Counted from the first letter of the stretch, positions 50,394 through 60,468 are shown. The stretch: 64,000 nt of DNA from Lichenibacterium dinghuense (GCF_021730615.1 NZ_JAJLMN010000001.1:5795501-5859500); one strand, 5' to 3'. Made by a program: numbers and translations. Notes: generated from the letters alone by a model not told the origin.

Positions 50394-51950
50394 TCAGTGC
50401 CCCTGGAGGAACGTCGCCCGCGCGCTGGCGCTGTGCTCCTTCAATACCTTGCCGGCGGCCGCGTCGACCTCCTTGAGATGCACGTCGTAGCCCCACAGGT
50501 CGGCGAGATGCTGGAGCACTTCGCGCGTCTCGCGCTCGCTCATGAGAACGCCGTTCAGCACGCTGTGCTGCAGCATCAGCCGCCGGTCGCCCGCGAGGTC
50601 GACGTCCACCACTTGGATGTCCGGGTCCTGCCAGGCGACGTCGTAGTGGCGCGACAGGGCCCGGCGCAGGCCGCGGTAGCCGCGCTCGTCGTGGATGGCC
50701 GCGACCTTGAGGTCCTTCTTCGGGTCGCCCCCGTCCTGCACGTGGAACAGGCGCCAGCGCCGCATGAGGTTGGGGCTCAGGAACTGCGACACGAAGCTCT
50801 CGTCGCGGTAGTTGGCCCAGACGTCGGCCAGAACTGCGTAGGGATCGCCGCGCCCCGCGATGTCGGGGAACCACTCGCGGTCCTCGTCCTCGGGCTTGGT
50901 GACGATGCGCTCGATGTCCTGCATCATGGCGAAGCCCAGCGCGTAGGGATTGATGCCGCTGAAGCGCTTGTCGTCGTATTCGGGTTGCATCACCACGTTG
51001 GTGTGCGAGCCGAGGAACTCCAGGTAGGATCCCTCGCTGATCTGCCCCGTCTCGTAGAGGCGGCCCATGATCTGGTAGTGGCAGTAAGTGGCGCAGCCCT
51101 CGTTCATCAGCTTGGTCTGCCCCTGCGGATAGAAGTACTGGGCGATCAGGCGGACGATGCGGATGATCTCGCGCTGCCAGGGGGCGAGGCGCGGCGCGGT
51201 CTTCTCCAGGAAATACAGGATGTTCTCCTGCGGGAGCTCCAGCAAGGCCTTGCGCCGCTCGTCCGACAGGTTGGCGCCCTTGGCCTTCTCCTTCTCGGGG
51301 ACGGTGCGCCACAGGTCGTTGAAGATCTGCTCCTGGTGCTCCCGCCGCTCGCGCTCGCGGCGCTGCTCAGAGGCGAGGTCCGGCTTGCGCTTGCGCGGGT
51401 AGCGGTGGACGCCGTGGCTCTGCAGCGCGTGGGCGGCGTCCAGCACCCGCTCGACCGCGATCGCGCCGTAGCGCTCCTCGCAGTCGGCGATGAAGGTCTT
51501 GGCGAAGTCGAGGTAGCCGACGATGCCCTCGGCCTGCGTCCACTGCTTGAACAGGTAGTTGTTCTTGAAGAAGTGGTTGTGCCCGAAGGCCGCGTGAGCG
51601 ATCACCAACGTCTGCATCGTGGCGGAGTTCTCCTCCATGATGTAGCTGATGCAGGGGTCGGAGTTGATGACGATCTCGTAGGCGAGGCCGCGCAACCCCT
51701 TGCGGTAGCTGGCCTCGTGGTGGGCGAAGCTCTTGCCGAAGCTCCAGTGCCCGTAGAACAGCGGCATGCCGACGGACGAGTAGGCGTCGAGCATCTGCTC
51801 GGTGGTGATGATCTCGATCTGGTTGGGGTAGGTCCTCAGGCCGAGTTCGCCGTGGGCGATCTCGGCGCAGGCGTCGTTGATGCGCTGCAGCGTCTCGTAG
51901 GTCCAGTCGGAGCCCTCGAACAGCAGCGGGCCCCCGCTCGTCGCCGTCAT
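50394..51950 (-). CDS. spoVR: SpoVR-family protein
   Basis: 518 residues, full-length for SpoVR/YcgB. The conserved N-terminal block LLFEGSDWTYETLQRINDAC, the YxPQGQTKLMNEG region, NPYALGFAMMQDIERI and a C-terminal HLADLWGYDVHLKEV are present. In non-sporulating bacteria the gene accompanies prkA and yeaH in a nutrient-stress operon regulated in many species by alternative sigma factors. ATG 51950 overlaps the yeaH stop (ATGA). Confidence 0.93.
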   Translation of the reverse strand: MTATSGGPLLFEGSDWTYETLQRINDACAEIAHGELGLRTYPNQIEIITTEQMLDAYSSVGMPLFYGHWSFGKSFAHHEASYRKGLRGLAYEIVINSDPCISYIMEENSATMQTLVIAHAAFGHNHFFKNNYLFKQWTQAEGIVGYLDFAKTFIADCEERYGAIAVERVLDAAHALQSHGVHRYPRKRKPDLASEQRRERERREHQEQIFNDLWRTVPEKEKAKGANLSDERRKALLELPQENILYFLEKTAPRLAPWQREIIRIVRLIAQYFYPQGQTKLMNEGCATYCHYQIMGRLYETGQISEGSYLEFLGSHTNVVMQPEYDDKRFSGINPYALGFAMMQDIERIVTKPEDEDREWFPDIAGRGDPYAVLADVWANYRDESFVSQFLSPNLMRRWRLFHVQDGGDPKKDLKVAAIHDERGYRGLRRALSRHYDVAWQDPDIQVVDVDLAGDRRLMLQHSVLNGVLMSERETREVLQHLADLWGYDVHLKEVDAAAGKVLKEHSASARATFLQGH

Positions 51951-53284
51951 GCGGTCGCTCCCTTCGCGGCTGCCCTGCCGGTGCCGCCGGCCGCGGCCTT
52001 GTCCTTGCGCTCGAAGAGCTTGCGGAACACGGGGTAGATCTCGGCGCGGTGGCGCACCTTGCACATGGCGAAGTCCGAGCCCGCCTTGGCCACGGCCTCG
52101 TAGGTCCGCCACAGCTCGGTCTGCCGCTGCACGAAGCCCATGTGCGGCGTCTCGTTCTCGCGCCCGACCTCGAGGTAGGCGAAATACTGGCACAGCGGCA
52201 GCACGCCGTCGCGCAGCGTCGTCGCGGTGCGCTCGGTGTCGCCGGACGAGTTGTCGCCATCGCTGGCCTGCGCGGTGTAGATGTTCCAGTCGCCGGGCGG
52301 ATAGCGCGCCTCGACGACGCGGATCATCTCGTCGAGCGCCGAGGACACCACCGTGCCGCCCGTCTCGGGCGAGGAGAAGAAGGTCTCCTCGTCGACCTCC
52401 TTGGCCTCGTGCGTGTGCCGGATGAAGACGATGTCGACGTTCTTATAGCGGCGCTTCAGGAAGATGTAGAGCAGCGAGAAGAACCGCTTGGCGAGGTCCT
52501 TCATGTGCTCGGTCATCGAGGCTGAGGTGTCCATGAGGCAGAACATCACCGCCTGCGCGACGGGCTTCGGCACCGGGTTGAAGCGGCGATAGCGGATGTC
52601 GATCGGGTCGACGAAGCTGACCCGCCGCGTCCGGTCCTGGAGGAGCGCCAGCTCGGCCCGCAGCACCTCCAGCCGCTCGGGTTCGAGGCCGGATTCGGCC
52701 AGCGCCTCCACCTCGGCTTCCAGCGCCTTCAGGTCCTCGCCCTTCGGCCGGCGCAGCGCGATGCGCCGCGACAGCGAGTTCCGCATGGTGCGGGACAGCG
52801 ACATGTTGGCGGGCGAGCCGGCCGTGGAGTAGCCGGCGCGGGCGAGCGACTGCGATTCCGTCGTCGCCAGCTTCTTCTTGGCGAGGTCCGGAAGTTCGAG
52901 GTCGTCGAAGAACAGGTCGAGGTATTCCTCGCGCGACAGGACGAAGCGGAAGTCGTCCTCGCCCGAGCCGTCCTCCGCGCCCTCGTTGCCGCGGCCGCCG
53001 CCGCCCGACGGGTCGCGCGGGATGGTGTCGCCCTCGATGAACTTCTTGTTGCCGGGGAACAGCCCTTCCCGCACCCCGCCTTTCGAGGACCGGCGCAGGC
53101 GGGGCTCGCGCACCCCGTCGAGCGGAATGGACACTTCCCCGCCCTGGTCGAGGTCCTTGATCGAGCGGTCCTTGGAGGAGTTGCGCACCGCCTGCCGCAC
53201 CAGCGACTTGGCGCGCCGCAGGAAGCGCTGCCGGTTGGCGAGGCTCTTGCCGCTCCCGTTGAGGCGGCGGTCGACGATATGCAT
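51947..53284 (-). CDS. yeaH: YeaH/YhbH family (DUF444) protein
   Basis: 445 residues. DUF444 hallmarks: IVDRRLNGSGKSLANRQRFLRR at the N-terminus, a glycine-rich linker (about 95-110), and the vWA-like C-terminal part AVMFCLMDTSASMTEHMKDLAKRFF, FIRHTHEAKEVDEETFF and ASDGDNSSGD. It sits 27 bp downstream of prkA and overlaps spoVR. The three proteins act together in starvation and stress responses; biochemical role is not established. Confidence 0.93.
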   Translation of the reverse strand: MHIVDRRLNGSGKSLANRQRFLRRAKSLVRQAVRNSSKDRSIKDLDQGGEVSIPLDGVREPRLRRSSKGGVREGLFPGNKKFIEGDTIPRDPSGGGGRGNEGAEDGSGEDDFRFVLSREEYLDLFFDDLELPDLAKKKLATTESQSLARAGYSTAGSPANMSLSRTMRNSLSRRIALRRPKGEDLKALEAEVEALAESGLEPERLEVLRAELALLQDRTRRVSFVDPIDIRYRRFNPVPKPVAQAVMFCLMDTSASMTEHMKDLAKRFFSLLYIFLKRRYKNVDIVFIRHTHEAKEVDEETFFSSPETGGTVVSSALDEMIRVVEARYPPGDWNIYTAQASDGDNSSGDTERTATTLRDGVLPLCQYFAYLEVGRENETPHMGFVQRQTELWRTYEAVAKAGSDFAMCKVRHRAEIYPVFRKLFERKDKAAAGGTGRAAAKGATA

Positions 53285-53311
53285 GGGGCCTCGCTGACGC
53301 TCTCTACCCGA

Positions 53312-55252
53312 TCACCCGGCCTTCTTGTGGCGCATGTACCATTCGACGAGACGCCGAACCTGCCGCTCCGTGTAGCCCCGCTCCACCATCCGCTGCACGA
53401 ATTCGCCGTGCTTCTTCTCGGTCTCGCTGTCGCGCTTTGAGGTGAAGCTGATGACCGGCAGCAGTTCTTCGACCTGGCTGAACATGCGCCGCTCGATCAC
53501 GTCGCGCAACTTTTCGTAGGAGGTCCAGGACGGGTTCCGACCCGCATTGTGGGCGCGGGCGCGGAGCGAGAACTTCACGACCTCGTTGCGGAAGTCCTTG
53601 GGATTGGCGATGCCCGCCGGCTTCTCGATCTTGGTCAGTTCCTGGTTCAGGAGTTCGCGGTTGAGGAGCTGGCCGGTGTCGGGGTCCTTGAAGTCCTGGT
53701 CCTCGATCCAGGCGTCGGCGTAGTCCACGTAGCGGTCGAACAGGTTCTGGCCGTAATCGTGGTAGGATTCGAGGTAGGCCTTCTGGATCTCGTGCCCGAT
53801 GAACTCCGCGTAGCGCGGGGCGAGGTCCGCCTTGATGAACTCGCGGTAGCGCTTCTCGACGTCGTCGGGCAGCTGTTCGCGGCGGATCGACTGCTCCAGC
53901 ACGTACATGAGGTGCACGGGGTCGGCGACGACCTCGGTGGTGTCGTGGTTGAAGGTGGCGGCCAGCACCTTGAAGGCGAAGCGGGTCGAGATGCCGTCCA
54001 TGCCCTCGTCTACGCCGGCGGCGTCCCGGTACTCCTGCATGGACCGGGCGCGGGGGTCGACCTCGCGCAGGCTCTCGCCGTCGTAGACGCGCATCTTGCT
54101 GTAGGTGTTGGAGTTCTCGTGCTCCCGCAGCCGCGACAGGACCGAGAACCGCGCCAGCATGTCGAGCGTGCCCGGCGCGCAGGGCGCGTCCGCCAGTTCG
54201 GAGGAGCGGATCAGCTTGTCGTAGATCGACTTCTCCTCGGAGACGCGCAGGCAGTACGGGACCTTGATCACGTAGATGCGGTCGATGAAGGCCTCGTTGT
54301 TCTTGTTCTGGCGGAAGGTCTGCCACTCGGCCTCGTTCGAGTGCGCCATGATGATGCCCGTGAACGGGATCGCGCCGATGTTCTCCGTGCCGACGTAGTT
54401 GCCCTCCTGCGTGGCGGTCAGCAGGGGGTGGAGCATCTTGATCGGCGCCTTGAACATCTCGACGAACTCGAGCATGCCCTGGTTGGCGCGGTTGAGGCCG
54501 CCCGAATAGCTGTAGGCGTCCGGGTCGGCCTGCGACAGCGACTCCAGCTTGCGGATGTCGACCTTGCCGACGAGGGACGAGATGTCCTGGTTGTTCTCGT
54601 CGCCGGGCTCGGTCTTGGCGAGCGCGATCTGGCGCAGGCGGGACGGGTTGATCTTGACGACCTTGAACCGGGTGATGTCGCCGTTGAACTCGTCGAGGCG
54701 CTTCAGCGCCCAGGGGCTCATCAGCCCGGTGAGGCGCCGGCGCGGGATGCCGTAGCGGTCCTCGATCTGCTCGCCCATCGTCTCCGGATCGAAGAGGCCC
54801 AGCGGGCTCTCGAACACGGGTGACAGGTCGTTGCCGGCCTTGAGCACGTAGACGGGGTGGTGCTCAATCAGCGCCTTCAGGCGCTCGGCGAGCGAGGACT
54901 TGCCGCCGCCGACGGGGCCGAGCAGGTACAGGATCTGCTTGCGCTCCTCCAGGCCCTGCGCGGCGTGGCGGAAGAAGGACACGATGCGCTCGATCGTCTC
55001 CTCCATGCCGTAGAACTCGGAGAAGGCGGGGTAGAGCCGCACGGTGCGGTTCATGAAGATGCGGCCGAGGCGCGGGTCCTTGGCGGTGTCCACCATCTCG
55101 GGCGCGCCGATGGCGGCCAGGATCCGCTCGGGCGCGCTGGCATACATCATGGGGTCGGAGCGGCAGCCCTGCAGGTAGTCGGCGAGCGACATGTCGGCCG
55201 CCCGCCGGGCGTCGTAGGACCGCGTGAAGCTCGTGAACAGGTCGTCCATCAA
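53312..55252 (-). CDS. prkA: PrkA (YeaG) serine protein kinase/AAA protein
   Basis: 646 residues. The N-terminal AAA domain carries Walker A GPVGGGKSS (about 113-121) and MSPWALKRLDEFNGD. The C-terminal PrkA kinase-like domain includes EKRYREFIKADLAPRYAEF and NPSWTSYEKLRDVIERRMF. Residue order and length fit the family without gaps. First gene of prkA-yeaH-spoVR; the 720-bp gap upstream should hold its promoter. Both kinase and protease activities have been reported for this family. Confidence 0.95.
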   Translation of the reverse strand: MMDDLFTSFTRSYDARRAADMSLADYLQGCRSDPMMYASAPERILAAIGAPEMVDTAKDPRLGRIFMNRTVRLYPAFSEFYGMEETIERIVSFFRHAAQGLEERKQILYLLGPVGGGKSSLAERLKALIEHHPVYVLKAGNDLSPVFESPLGLFDPETMGEQIEDRYGIPRRRLTGLMSPWALKRLDEFNGDITRFKVVKINPSRLRQIALAKTEPGDENNQDISSLVGKVDIRKLESLSQADPDAYSYSGGLNRANQGMLEFVEMFKAPIKMLHPLLTATQEGNYVGTENIGAIPFTGIIMAHSNEAEWQTFRQNKNNEAFIDRIYVIKVPYCLRVSEEKSIYDKLIRSSELADAPCAPGTLDMLARFSVLSRLREHENSNTYSKMRVYDGESLREVDPRARSMQEYRDAAGVDEGMDGISTRFAFKVLAATFNHDTTEVVADPVHLMYVLEQSIRREQLPDDVEKRYREFIKADLAPRYAEFIGHEIQKAYLESYHDYGQNLFDRYVDYADAWIEDQDFKDPDTGQLLNRELLNQELTKIEKPAGIANPKDFRNEVVKFSLRARAHNAGRNPSWTSYEKLRDVIERRMFSQVEELLPVISFTSKRDSETEKKHGEFVQRMVERGYTERQVRRLVEWYMRHKKAG

Positions 55253-55972
55253 AGGGCCCTCTCATCCGCTCGACGTCCGATCTCGGGACGGCCGTCGACG
55301 AGTCTGAATCCTGACTGCAGGCCGTGTGCCAGTTCGGTGACGGGCTACCCGTCGTCGGCGTGACGGCCTTCAGCCAAAGCGTGGCGAGTGTCCGTTCTGT
55401 GGCGCTTTCCTCACAGGATCGGAGCTTTCTTCAGCTCCCACCACCATGGAAAGCCAGTCTTCGCGCCCTGGCAAGCGCGGGGCTTGCGGCCAGACGGCAC
55501 GGTGCAAGCTGAGGCTGCACTCGGGCCGATGAAGCGTTGATGAACGATCACGGTCGGATTCGACCCGCGACCCGCGCCCGAAGGCCGCAAATCCCTGCTG
55601 CGTCATGGAGAAGGACGCCGAGACGCCAGACACCGTTCCCGCCGCGGCCCGATGCCGCCGCCGGCGCCGGTGAGCCGGTCGCTCCCCGCATTTCAGGTCC
55701 TGGTGTGCCGCCGCTGCAACAGCCGACGCACCGTCCGGGCCCTCCGCAACGCTGCTTAAGCGATGGGCAGCGGGCCTCAGGGTTTCAAGTGCGGCGGAGG
55801 CGGACACACGGGTCGGACCAGTCGCCTGCCCATCCGCTCCCGTTTCGATCGAGGTCGGGCACCGCGCCGGGGCATCGGCCGACCCCGAACGGAGCGACGC
55901 GCGACATGCGTTCGGTCCGACGGTGACGACCGTCCGGAGATCGGATCGCTCAGCCCGAAGTGCGCGAGGCCG
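55253..55972. other. 720-bp gene-free stretch upstream of prkA
   Basis: Between the prkA start and the ispE stop on the same strand. Frames here have shadow-like composition (Arg/Pro/Gly-rich) and no conserved motif. GC content drops in places (for example around 55400-55460). It must contain the prkA promoter and could hide a small RNA, but I found no terminator or sigma consensus that I trust. Confidence 0.5.
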
Positions 55973-56842
55973 TCAGCGCAGCGCCGTCGCCTTGACCCAC
56001 CAGTCGGGGCGCGCTTCGGCGACCCGCGCCGCGGCGGCGCGGGCGGCGCGGCGGTCGTCGTAGAGCGCGAAACAGGTGGAACCTGACCCCGACATCCGCA
56101 CGACGCGGTGGCCCACGGTGGCGCCGAGCACGTCCACCGCGTCGCCGATGGCGGGCGCGATCGACAGAGCCGCGGCCTGCATGTCGTTGCGGCCGCCGCG
56201 CACGAGATCGACGAAGCCGGGGTGGTCGAGCCCGTCATGCGGCAGGGGATGCTCGCCGAGGTCGCGCGACTCGCCGGGCGCGAAGCCCATGGCCTTGAAC
56301 ACGGCGGGGGTCGGCACGTGGACGCGCGGGTTGGCCAGCACGGCGTAGAGCGGGCGCGCCATCAGCGGCGTGCCGAGACGGTCGCCGGTGCCCGCCATCA
56401 TGCGCGAGCGCGGATGGACGCAGACCGGCACGTCCGACCCCGTGTCGCAGGCGGCGGCGTGGACGCGCTCGTCGTCGATGCTGAGGCCGTTGGCGCGCGC
56501 GAGCAGGCGCAGCGCCGCCGCGGCATCCGACGACCCCCCGCCGATGCCGGCCCCCACGGGCAGGCGCTTCAGGAGCCGGAAGGCGCCGAGCCGTAGGCCC
56601 GGCACGCGCTCGGCGAGCGCACGGGCGGCCTTGAGCACGAGGTTGCCGTCCGCGTCGCCGGCGTCCGTGGCGGTCGGCCCCGACACGACGAGGCCGAGCG
56701 GCGCGCCGGGATCGAGCGCGAGGACGTCCGCGACGCCGGCGAAGATCACCAGGCTCTCGAGGTCGTGAAAGCCGTCGTCGCGCCGCCGCACGACGTGGAG
56801 CGTCAGGTTGATCTTGGCCGGGGCGCGGGTCAGGAACTGCAT
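55973..56842 (-). CDS. ispE: 4-diphosphocytidyl-2C-methyl-erythritol kinase
   Basis: 289 residues. A GHMP kinase: ARAPAKINLTLHVVRRRDDGFHDLESL at the N-terminus, the ATP-binding loop PVGAGIGGGSSDAAA near 91-105, and MSGSGSTCFALY at the C-terminus. It phosphorylates the non-mevalonate isoprenoid intermediate. ATG 56842 opens the conserved sequence. Confidence 0.95.
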   Translation of the reverse strand: MQFLTRAPAKINLTLHVVRRRDDGFHDLESLVIFAGVADVLALDPGAPLGLVVSGPTATDAGDADGNLVLKAARALAERVPGLRLGAFRLLKRLPVGAGIGGGSSDAAAALRLLARANGLSIDDERVHAAACDTGSDVPVCVHPRSRMMAGTGDRLGTPLMARPLYAVLANPRVHVPTPAVFKAMGFAPGESRDLGEHPLPHDGLDHPGFVDLVRGGRNDMQAAALSIAPAIGDAVDVLGATVGHRVVRMSGSGSTCFALYDDRRAARAAAARVAEARPDWWVKATALR

Positions 56843-56914
56843 GCGGCTGCATGGCCCGAAGGCGTCGGGTGGGTCAAGGAGACGCGGGACGCCGTCCCGC
56901 GCCGCGGAAGAGCC

Positions 56915-58681
56915 TCACCGCAGCACGTTGTCGGGCTGCTGGCGTTCGAGCGCCCGGCCGTAACGGCGCAGGGCGTGCGCCTCCGTCATCGTGCCCACCA
57001 CGCGCCGCGTCGCCTCGTGGTCCACCACCACCAGGGCGTCGGCCTCGCCCTTCTCGAACAGGTCGAGCGCCTCGCGCACCGTCATCCAGGGCAGCAGCAC
57101 GCGGTCGGCGAAGCGGCTCAGCGACGACACGGGGTCCCCGCCGCGGTCGAGCGGCGCCGTGTGAAGGTCGTCGAGCATCACCAGCCCCGCGTAGCGGCCG
57201 GCGCCGTCGACCACGGCCAGCTGTTTGGCGGAGCCGAGCGGGAAGGCGAGCCGGGCCTCGCGGAGAGTGAGGTCGTGCGCCGCCGTGCGCACGTTCGCCT
57301 GCATGAGCGACTTGACCGACAGGTCCCGCATCCAGCCCACGTCGTGCGGGCCGCGGATGGCCTCCCCGCGCAGGTGGAAGCGCCAGGTCGCGAAGGAATA
57401 GCCGAACAGCTCCCGCACGATCAGCGACGACACCACGGCGCCGATCAGCGCCGCGATCGTGATGGGGAAGTTGCCGGTGGTCTCCAGCGCCAGCGCCGTC
57501 ATGGTGACGGGCGCACCGATCACGCCGGTGCCGAGGGCCGCCATGCCGGTCAGCGCCGCGACATCTGGATCGAAGGCGAGGTCCGGGTAGAGGACGAAAC
57601 CGACGTCGTGGTAGAGGCGCCCGACCAGCGCGCCGATCAGCAGCGAGGCGTAGAACAGGCCGCCGCGGAAGCCCGAGCCGAGCGACACCGCCGAGGCCGC
57701 CCCCTTCAGCGCGATGATGCCCAGGATGGTGAGCGGCGCCAGCGAGGCCACGAGGTCGATCGACATGGCGCCGTGTCCGGCCCCGAGCACCTGCGGGGTC
57801 AGCAGCCCCATGCCGCCCACCACGAGGCCGCCGACGGGCATGCGCCAGGGCGCCGGCACCTTCAGCCGGCGGAACAGGGTCTCGCTGCCCGCCACGGCCA
57901 CCATCAGCAGGATACCGGCGAAGCCGCAGAGCACCCCGATGGCGACGACGTGGCCGAGGTCGCCCGCCCCCAGGGTCGCGAGCGATCCGGGGCGGATCAG
58001 GAAATGGCCCTCGTCGAAGCTGTGGGCGACCTGGCTCGCCACGAGGGCGCTCGCGGCCACGGGCGCCAGCGCCGACACCGTGTAGGTGCCGAGCACGACC
58101 TCGAACCCGTAGAAGGCGCCGGCCAGCGGCGCCCCGAAGGCGGCCGCGATGGCGCCGGCCGCCCCGCAGGCGACGAGGAGGCGCAGGTCGCCGCGCCGGG
58201 TCGCCAGCGCGAGGCCGAGGCGGGACGCGATGGCGGCGGAGATCTGCGCGTAGCCGGCCTCAAGCCCGACCGAGCCCCCCGTGCCGCAGGACACCACGGT
58301 CTGCACCGTGACGAGCAGGCTGCCGGTCAGCGACAGGCGCCCTCCGAACAGCGCGTTGGCCTCGATGGCGTCGGCGAGGCGCCCCGACAGGCGGCGCGCA
58401 TACCGCGACAGCGCGGTCAACGCGAGGCCGCCGAGCACGGGGACGAGGAGCGTCCGCCAGCCGATCAGGTGCGCGGCGGCGCTGAGCCGCTGCCCGTGCG
58501 GCAGGGCGAAGAGCAGCTCGTGCATCGCCTGGACGGTGGATCCGACCAGCGCCACGAGTCCGCCGGCGGCGACGCCGATCACCAGCGCGGCGAGCACGAG
58601 GCCGGCTTCGCGCGTCCGGACGAAGGTCCTGAGCCAAATCGGCAGCTGCCGGCCGGCGATCGTCTGCTGGGGGTTCGACAA
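56915..58681 (-). CDS. CLC-family chloride channel/transporter with CBS pair
   Basis: About 588 residues. Eleven or so membrane segments with the CLC motifs CGTGGSVGLEAGYAQ (gating Glu retained), AAFGAPLAGAFYGFE, GSGFRGGLFYASLLIGA and GTGVIGAPVT, then two CBS domains (from about 460) that would bind adenine nucleotides. It moves chloride or another anion, possibly in exchange for protons. The start is uncertain: TTG 58681 was chosen as the first start near the conserved part; the frame is open to 58909. Confidence 0.85.
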   Translation of the reverse strand: MSNPQQTIAGRQLPIWLRTFVRTREAGLVLAALVIGVAAGGLVALVGSTVQAMHELLFALPHGQRLSAAAHLIGWRTLLVPVLGGLALTALSRYARRLSGRLADAIEANALFGGRLSLTGSLLVTVQTVVSCGTGGSVGLEAGYAQISAAIASRLGLALATRRGDLRLLVACGAAGAIAAAFGAPLAGAFYGFEVVLGTYTVSALAPVAASALVASQVAHSFDEGHFLIRPGSLATLGAGDLGHVVAIGVLCGFAGILLMVAVAGSETLFRRLKVPAPWRMPVGGLVVGGMGLLTPQVLGAGHGAMSIDLVASLAPLTILGIIALKGAASAVSLGSGFRGGLFYASLLIGALVGRLYHDVGFVLYPDLAFDPDVAALTGMAALGTGVIGAPVTMTALALETTGNFPITIAALIGAVVSSLIVRELFGYSFATWRFHLRGEAIRGPHDVGWMRDLSVKSLMQANVRTAAHDLTLREARLAFPLGSAKQLAVVDGAGRYAGLVMLDDLHTAPLDRGGDPVSSLSRFADRVLLPWMTVREALDLFEKGEADALVVVDHEATRRVVGTMTEAHALRRYGRALERQQPDNVLR

Positions 58682-58844
58682 GACCTGTCCGACCGGGGTT
58701 GATGGGCGCCGTCGCCCCCTCGCTTCCTGCCGGACGGGCGGACGGTCGACGCGCCCATCCTTGGTCGATCGACCGCGGCGCTGCAACGCCTCATGGACGG
58801 CGGAGACGACCGTCAGGACCCCGCTCGAAGCGGGCGGGGCGCGC

Positions 58845-59720
58845 TCACGCCTCCTGGGCGGCCGCGACGGCAGCCTGCCGGGCCCTGTAGACCAGGGTCT
58901 GCCCTTCACGGGCCACGAAGGAGCCCGGCAGGGCCGCGGCGAGTGAGGCCTCGATGCCGGCCAGCGCCGCGTCGTCGTGCCCCTTGTGGTGGTGAAAGGC
59001 CGCGAGCGTCCGGGCGCCGGCGGCCCGGCACAGCTCTACGCCGGCGTTCCAGGTAGAGTGGCCCCAGCCCCGGCAGCGCGGCAGCTCGCTTTCGGTGAAC
59101 ATGGCGTCGTAGATGACGAGGTCGGCGCCCCGGCAGAAGTTCACGACGTCGAGGTCCGGCCCGGCGTCGAGGTGCTCCATGTCGGACACGTAGCAGACGC
59201 GCCGGCCGCCGTGGTCGAACCGGTAGGCGGTGGCGCCGCCCGGATGGCGCAGCGGGCAGGTGGCGACGCGCACGCCGTCCTCGAAGGACAGCGTTTCCCC
59301 CGCCCGGAAACCCACGTGCTCGATGCTGCCCGGCAGCACGTCCAGCGTGACGGGGAACAGGGGCGGGGCGAACATGCTGTCGAGCGCCGCCTTGGCGCTG
59401 GCGCCGCCCTGGTTCCCGCAGAAGATGCGCAGGCTCCCCTTCTCCTTCAGGATCGGAGAGAAGAACGGCAGCCCCGAGACGTGGTCGTGGTGGAGGTGGC
59501 TGAGCAGGAGATCGATGCGGGCCGTGCCCGGGAGGGAGCGGCCCGCCGCTTCGAGACCGCTGCCGGCATCGATGATGAAGAGCCGGGTCCCGAGGCGGAC
59601 CTCCACGCAGCAGGTGTTGCCGCCGTAGACGACGGTGTCGGGCCCGGGCATCGGCAGCGAGCCGCGCGTGCCCCAGAAGCGCACTGACAGGTCCCCGTCG
59701 CCGCCCCGCTCAGGCATCAT
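58845..59720 (-). CDS. MBL-fold metal-dependent hydrolase
   Basis: 291 residues from ATG 59720. Metallo-beta-lactamase motif SHLHHDHVSGL, WGTRGSLP near the N-terminus, CPLRHPGGATAYRF, VSDMEH and a C-terminal AAFHHHKGHDD. This matches the subgroup of phosphodiesterase-like MBL proteins (the WGTRGS start is typical). Substrate unknown; a cyclic nucleotide or phospholipid-type ester is possible. Confidence 0.83.
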   Translation of the reverse strand: MMPERGGDGDLSVRFWGTRGSLPMPGPDTVVYGGNTCCVEVRLGTRLFIIDAGSGLEAAGRSLPGTARIDLLLSHLHHDHVSGLPFFSPILKEKGSLRIFCGNQGGASAKAALDSMFAPPLFPVTLDVLPGSIEHVGFRAGETLSFEDGVRVATCPLRHPGGATAYRFDHGGRRVCYVSDMEHLDAGPDLDVVNFCRGADLVIYDAMFTESELPRCRGWGHSTWNAGVELCRAAGARTLAAFHHHKGHDDAALAGIEASLAAALPGSFVAREGQTLVYRARQAAVAAAQEA

Positions 59721-59847
59721 GCCACCGCCGCCGCGCTGTCCATCGCACTCGTTCCACCCGACGGCCGCTCGCCCGATGTGATCCCGGTCGCCGCTGGGGC
59801 CATGGTCGCGCAAGCGAAGGCCCGGCGCAAGCCGTGGCGAAGATTTG

Positions 59848-60342
59848 TCAGACGGATATGCGGGCCTTGCTGAGGCTGGACGCGGCCGCCATCAGGACGA
59901 GGCTGAAGGTGCGGATGGTGTTGCGGGACGAACGGTAGCGGCTCGTGACGATGTCGACGAGTTCCTCGAGGATGTGGTCGTTGGTGTCGTCGACCAGGGC
60001 TTCGGGCAGGCCGAGACTGTCGGCGGCGCGCTGCAGGTCGTCGAGGCCGGCCATCACCGTGGCGGGGCCGTTGAACAGCACCATCTGCCACAGGCGGCAG
60101 TGCTTGCGCGCCATGGCCGCCGTGCCGGCCTCGTCCACCGTGCGGACGTAGCTCTCGACGGCGCGATCGATGACGATCGGCTCCGCCCACTGCCACATCG
60201 TGCGGCGCGCCGCGTCGAGGTCGGCCGGACGTCGATCGAAGGATGAGAATTCGGGGTGGACCCCCATGGCCTGCAGCTCCGCGATGGCTCGAACGCTCCC
60301 CTTCGGCCGTGTCGCGGCGTCGTCGAGGGGATGCAGGACCAT
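59848..60342 (-). CDS. All-alpha protein of unknown function
   Basis: 164 residues from ATG 60342. No domain recognised. Predicted mostly helical, with MGVHPEFSSFDRRPADLDAARRTMWQWAEP, KHCRLWQMVLFNGP and a C-terminal DDTNDHILEELVDIVTSRYRS. There is no signal peptide or membrane segment. The composition (balanced hydrophobics, few runs) supports a real gene. A globin-like or sensor helical fold is conceivable but not shown. Confidence 0.6.
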   Translation of the reverse strand: MVLHPLDDAATRPKGSVRAIAELQAMGVHPEFSSFDRRPADLDAARRTMWQWAEPIVIDRAVESYVRTVDEAGTAAMARKHCRLWQMVLFNGPATVMAGLDDLQRAADSLGLPEALVDDTNDHILEELVDIVTSRYRSSRNTIRTFSLVLMAAASSLSKARISV

Positions 60343-60468
60343 CGCCGAACGCGGTAAACGAAGTTCCAATGGCCGAGCGCGCGCGTTCGGGCGCGCTCGG
60401 GCGCCCCTTGGCGGCCGTGGCCGGATGCCGCATGCTCGCCGCCACACGCCCGACGGAGATCGCCCGGC

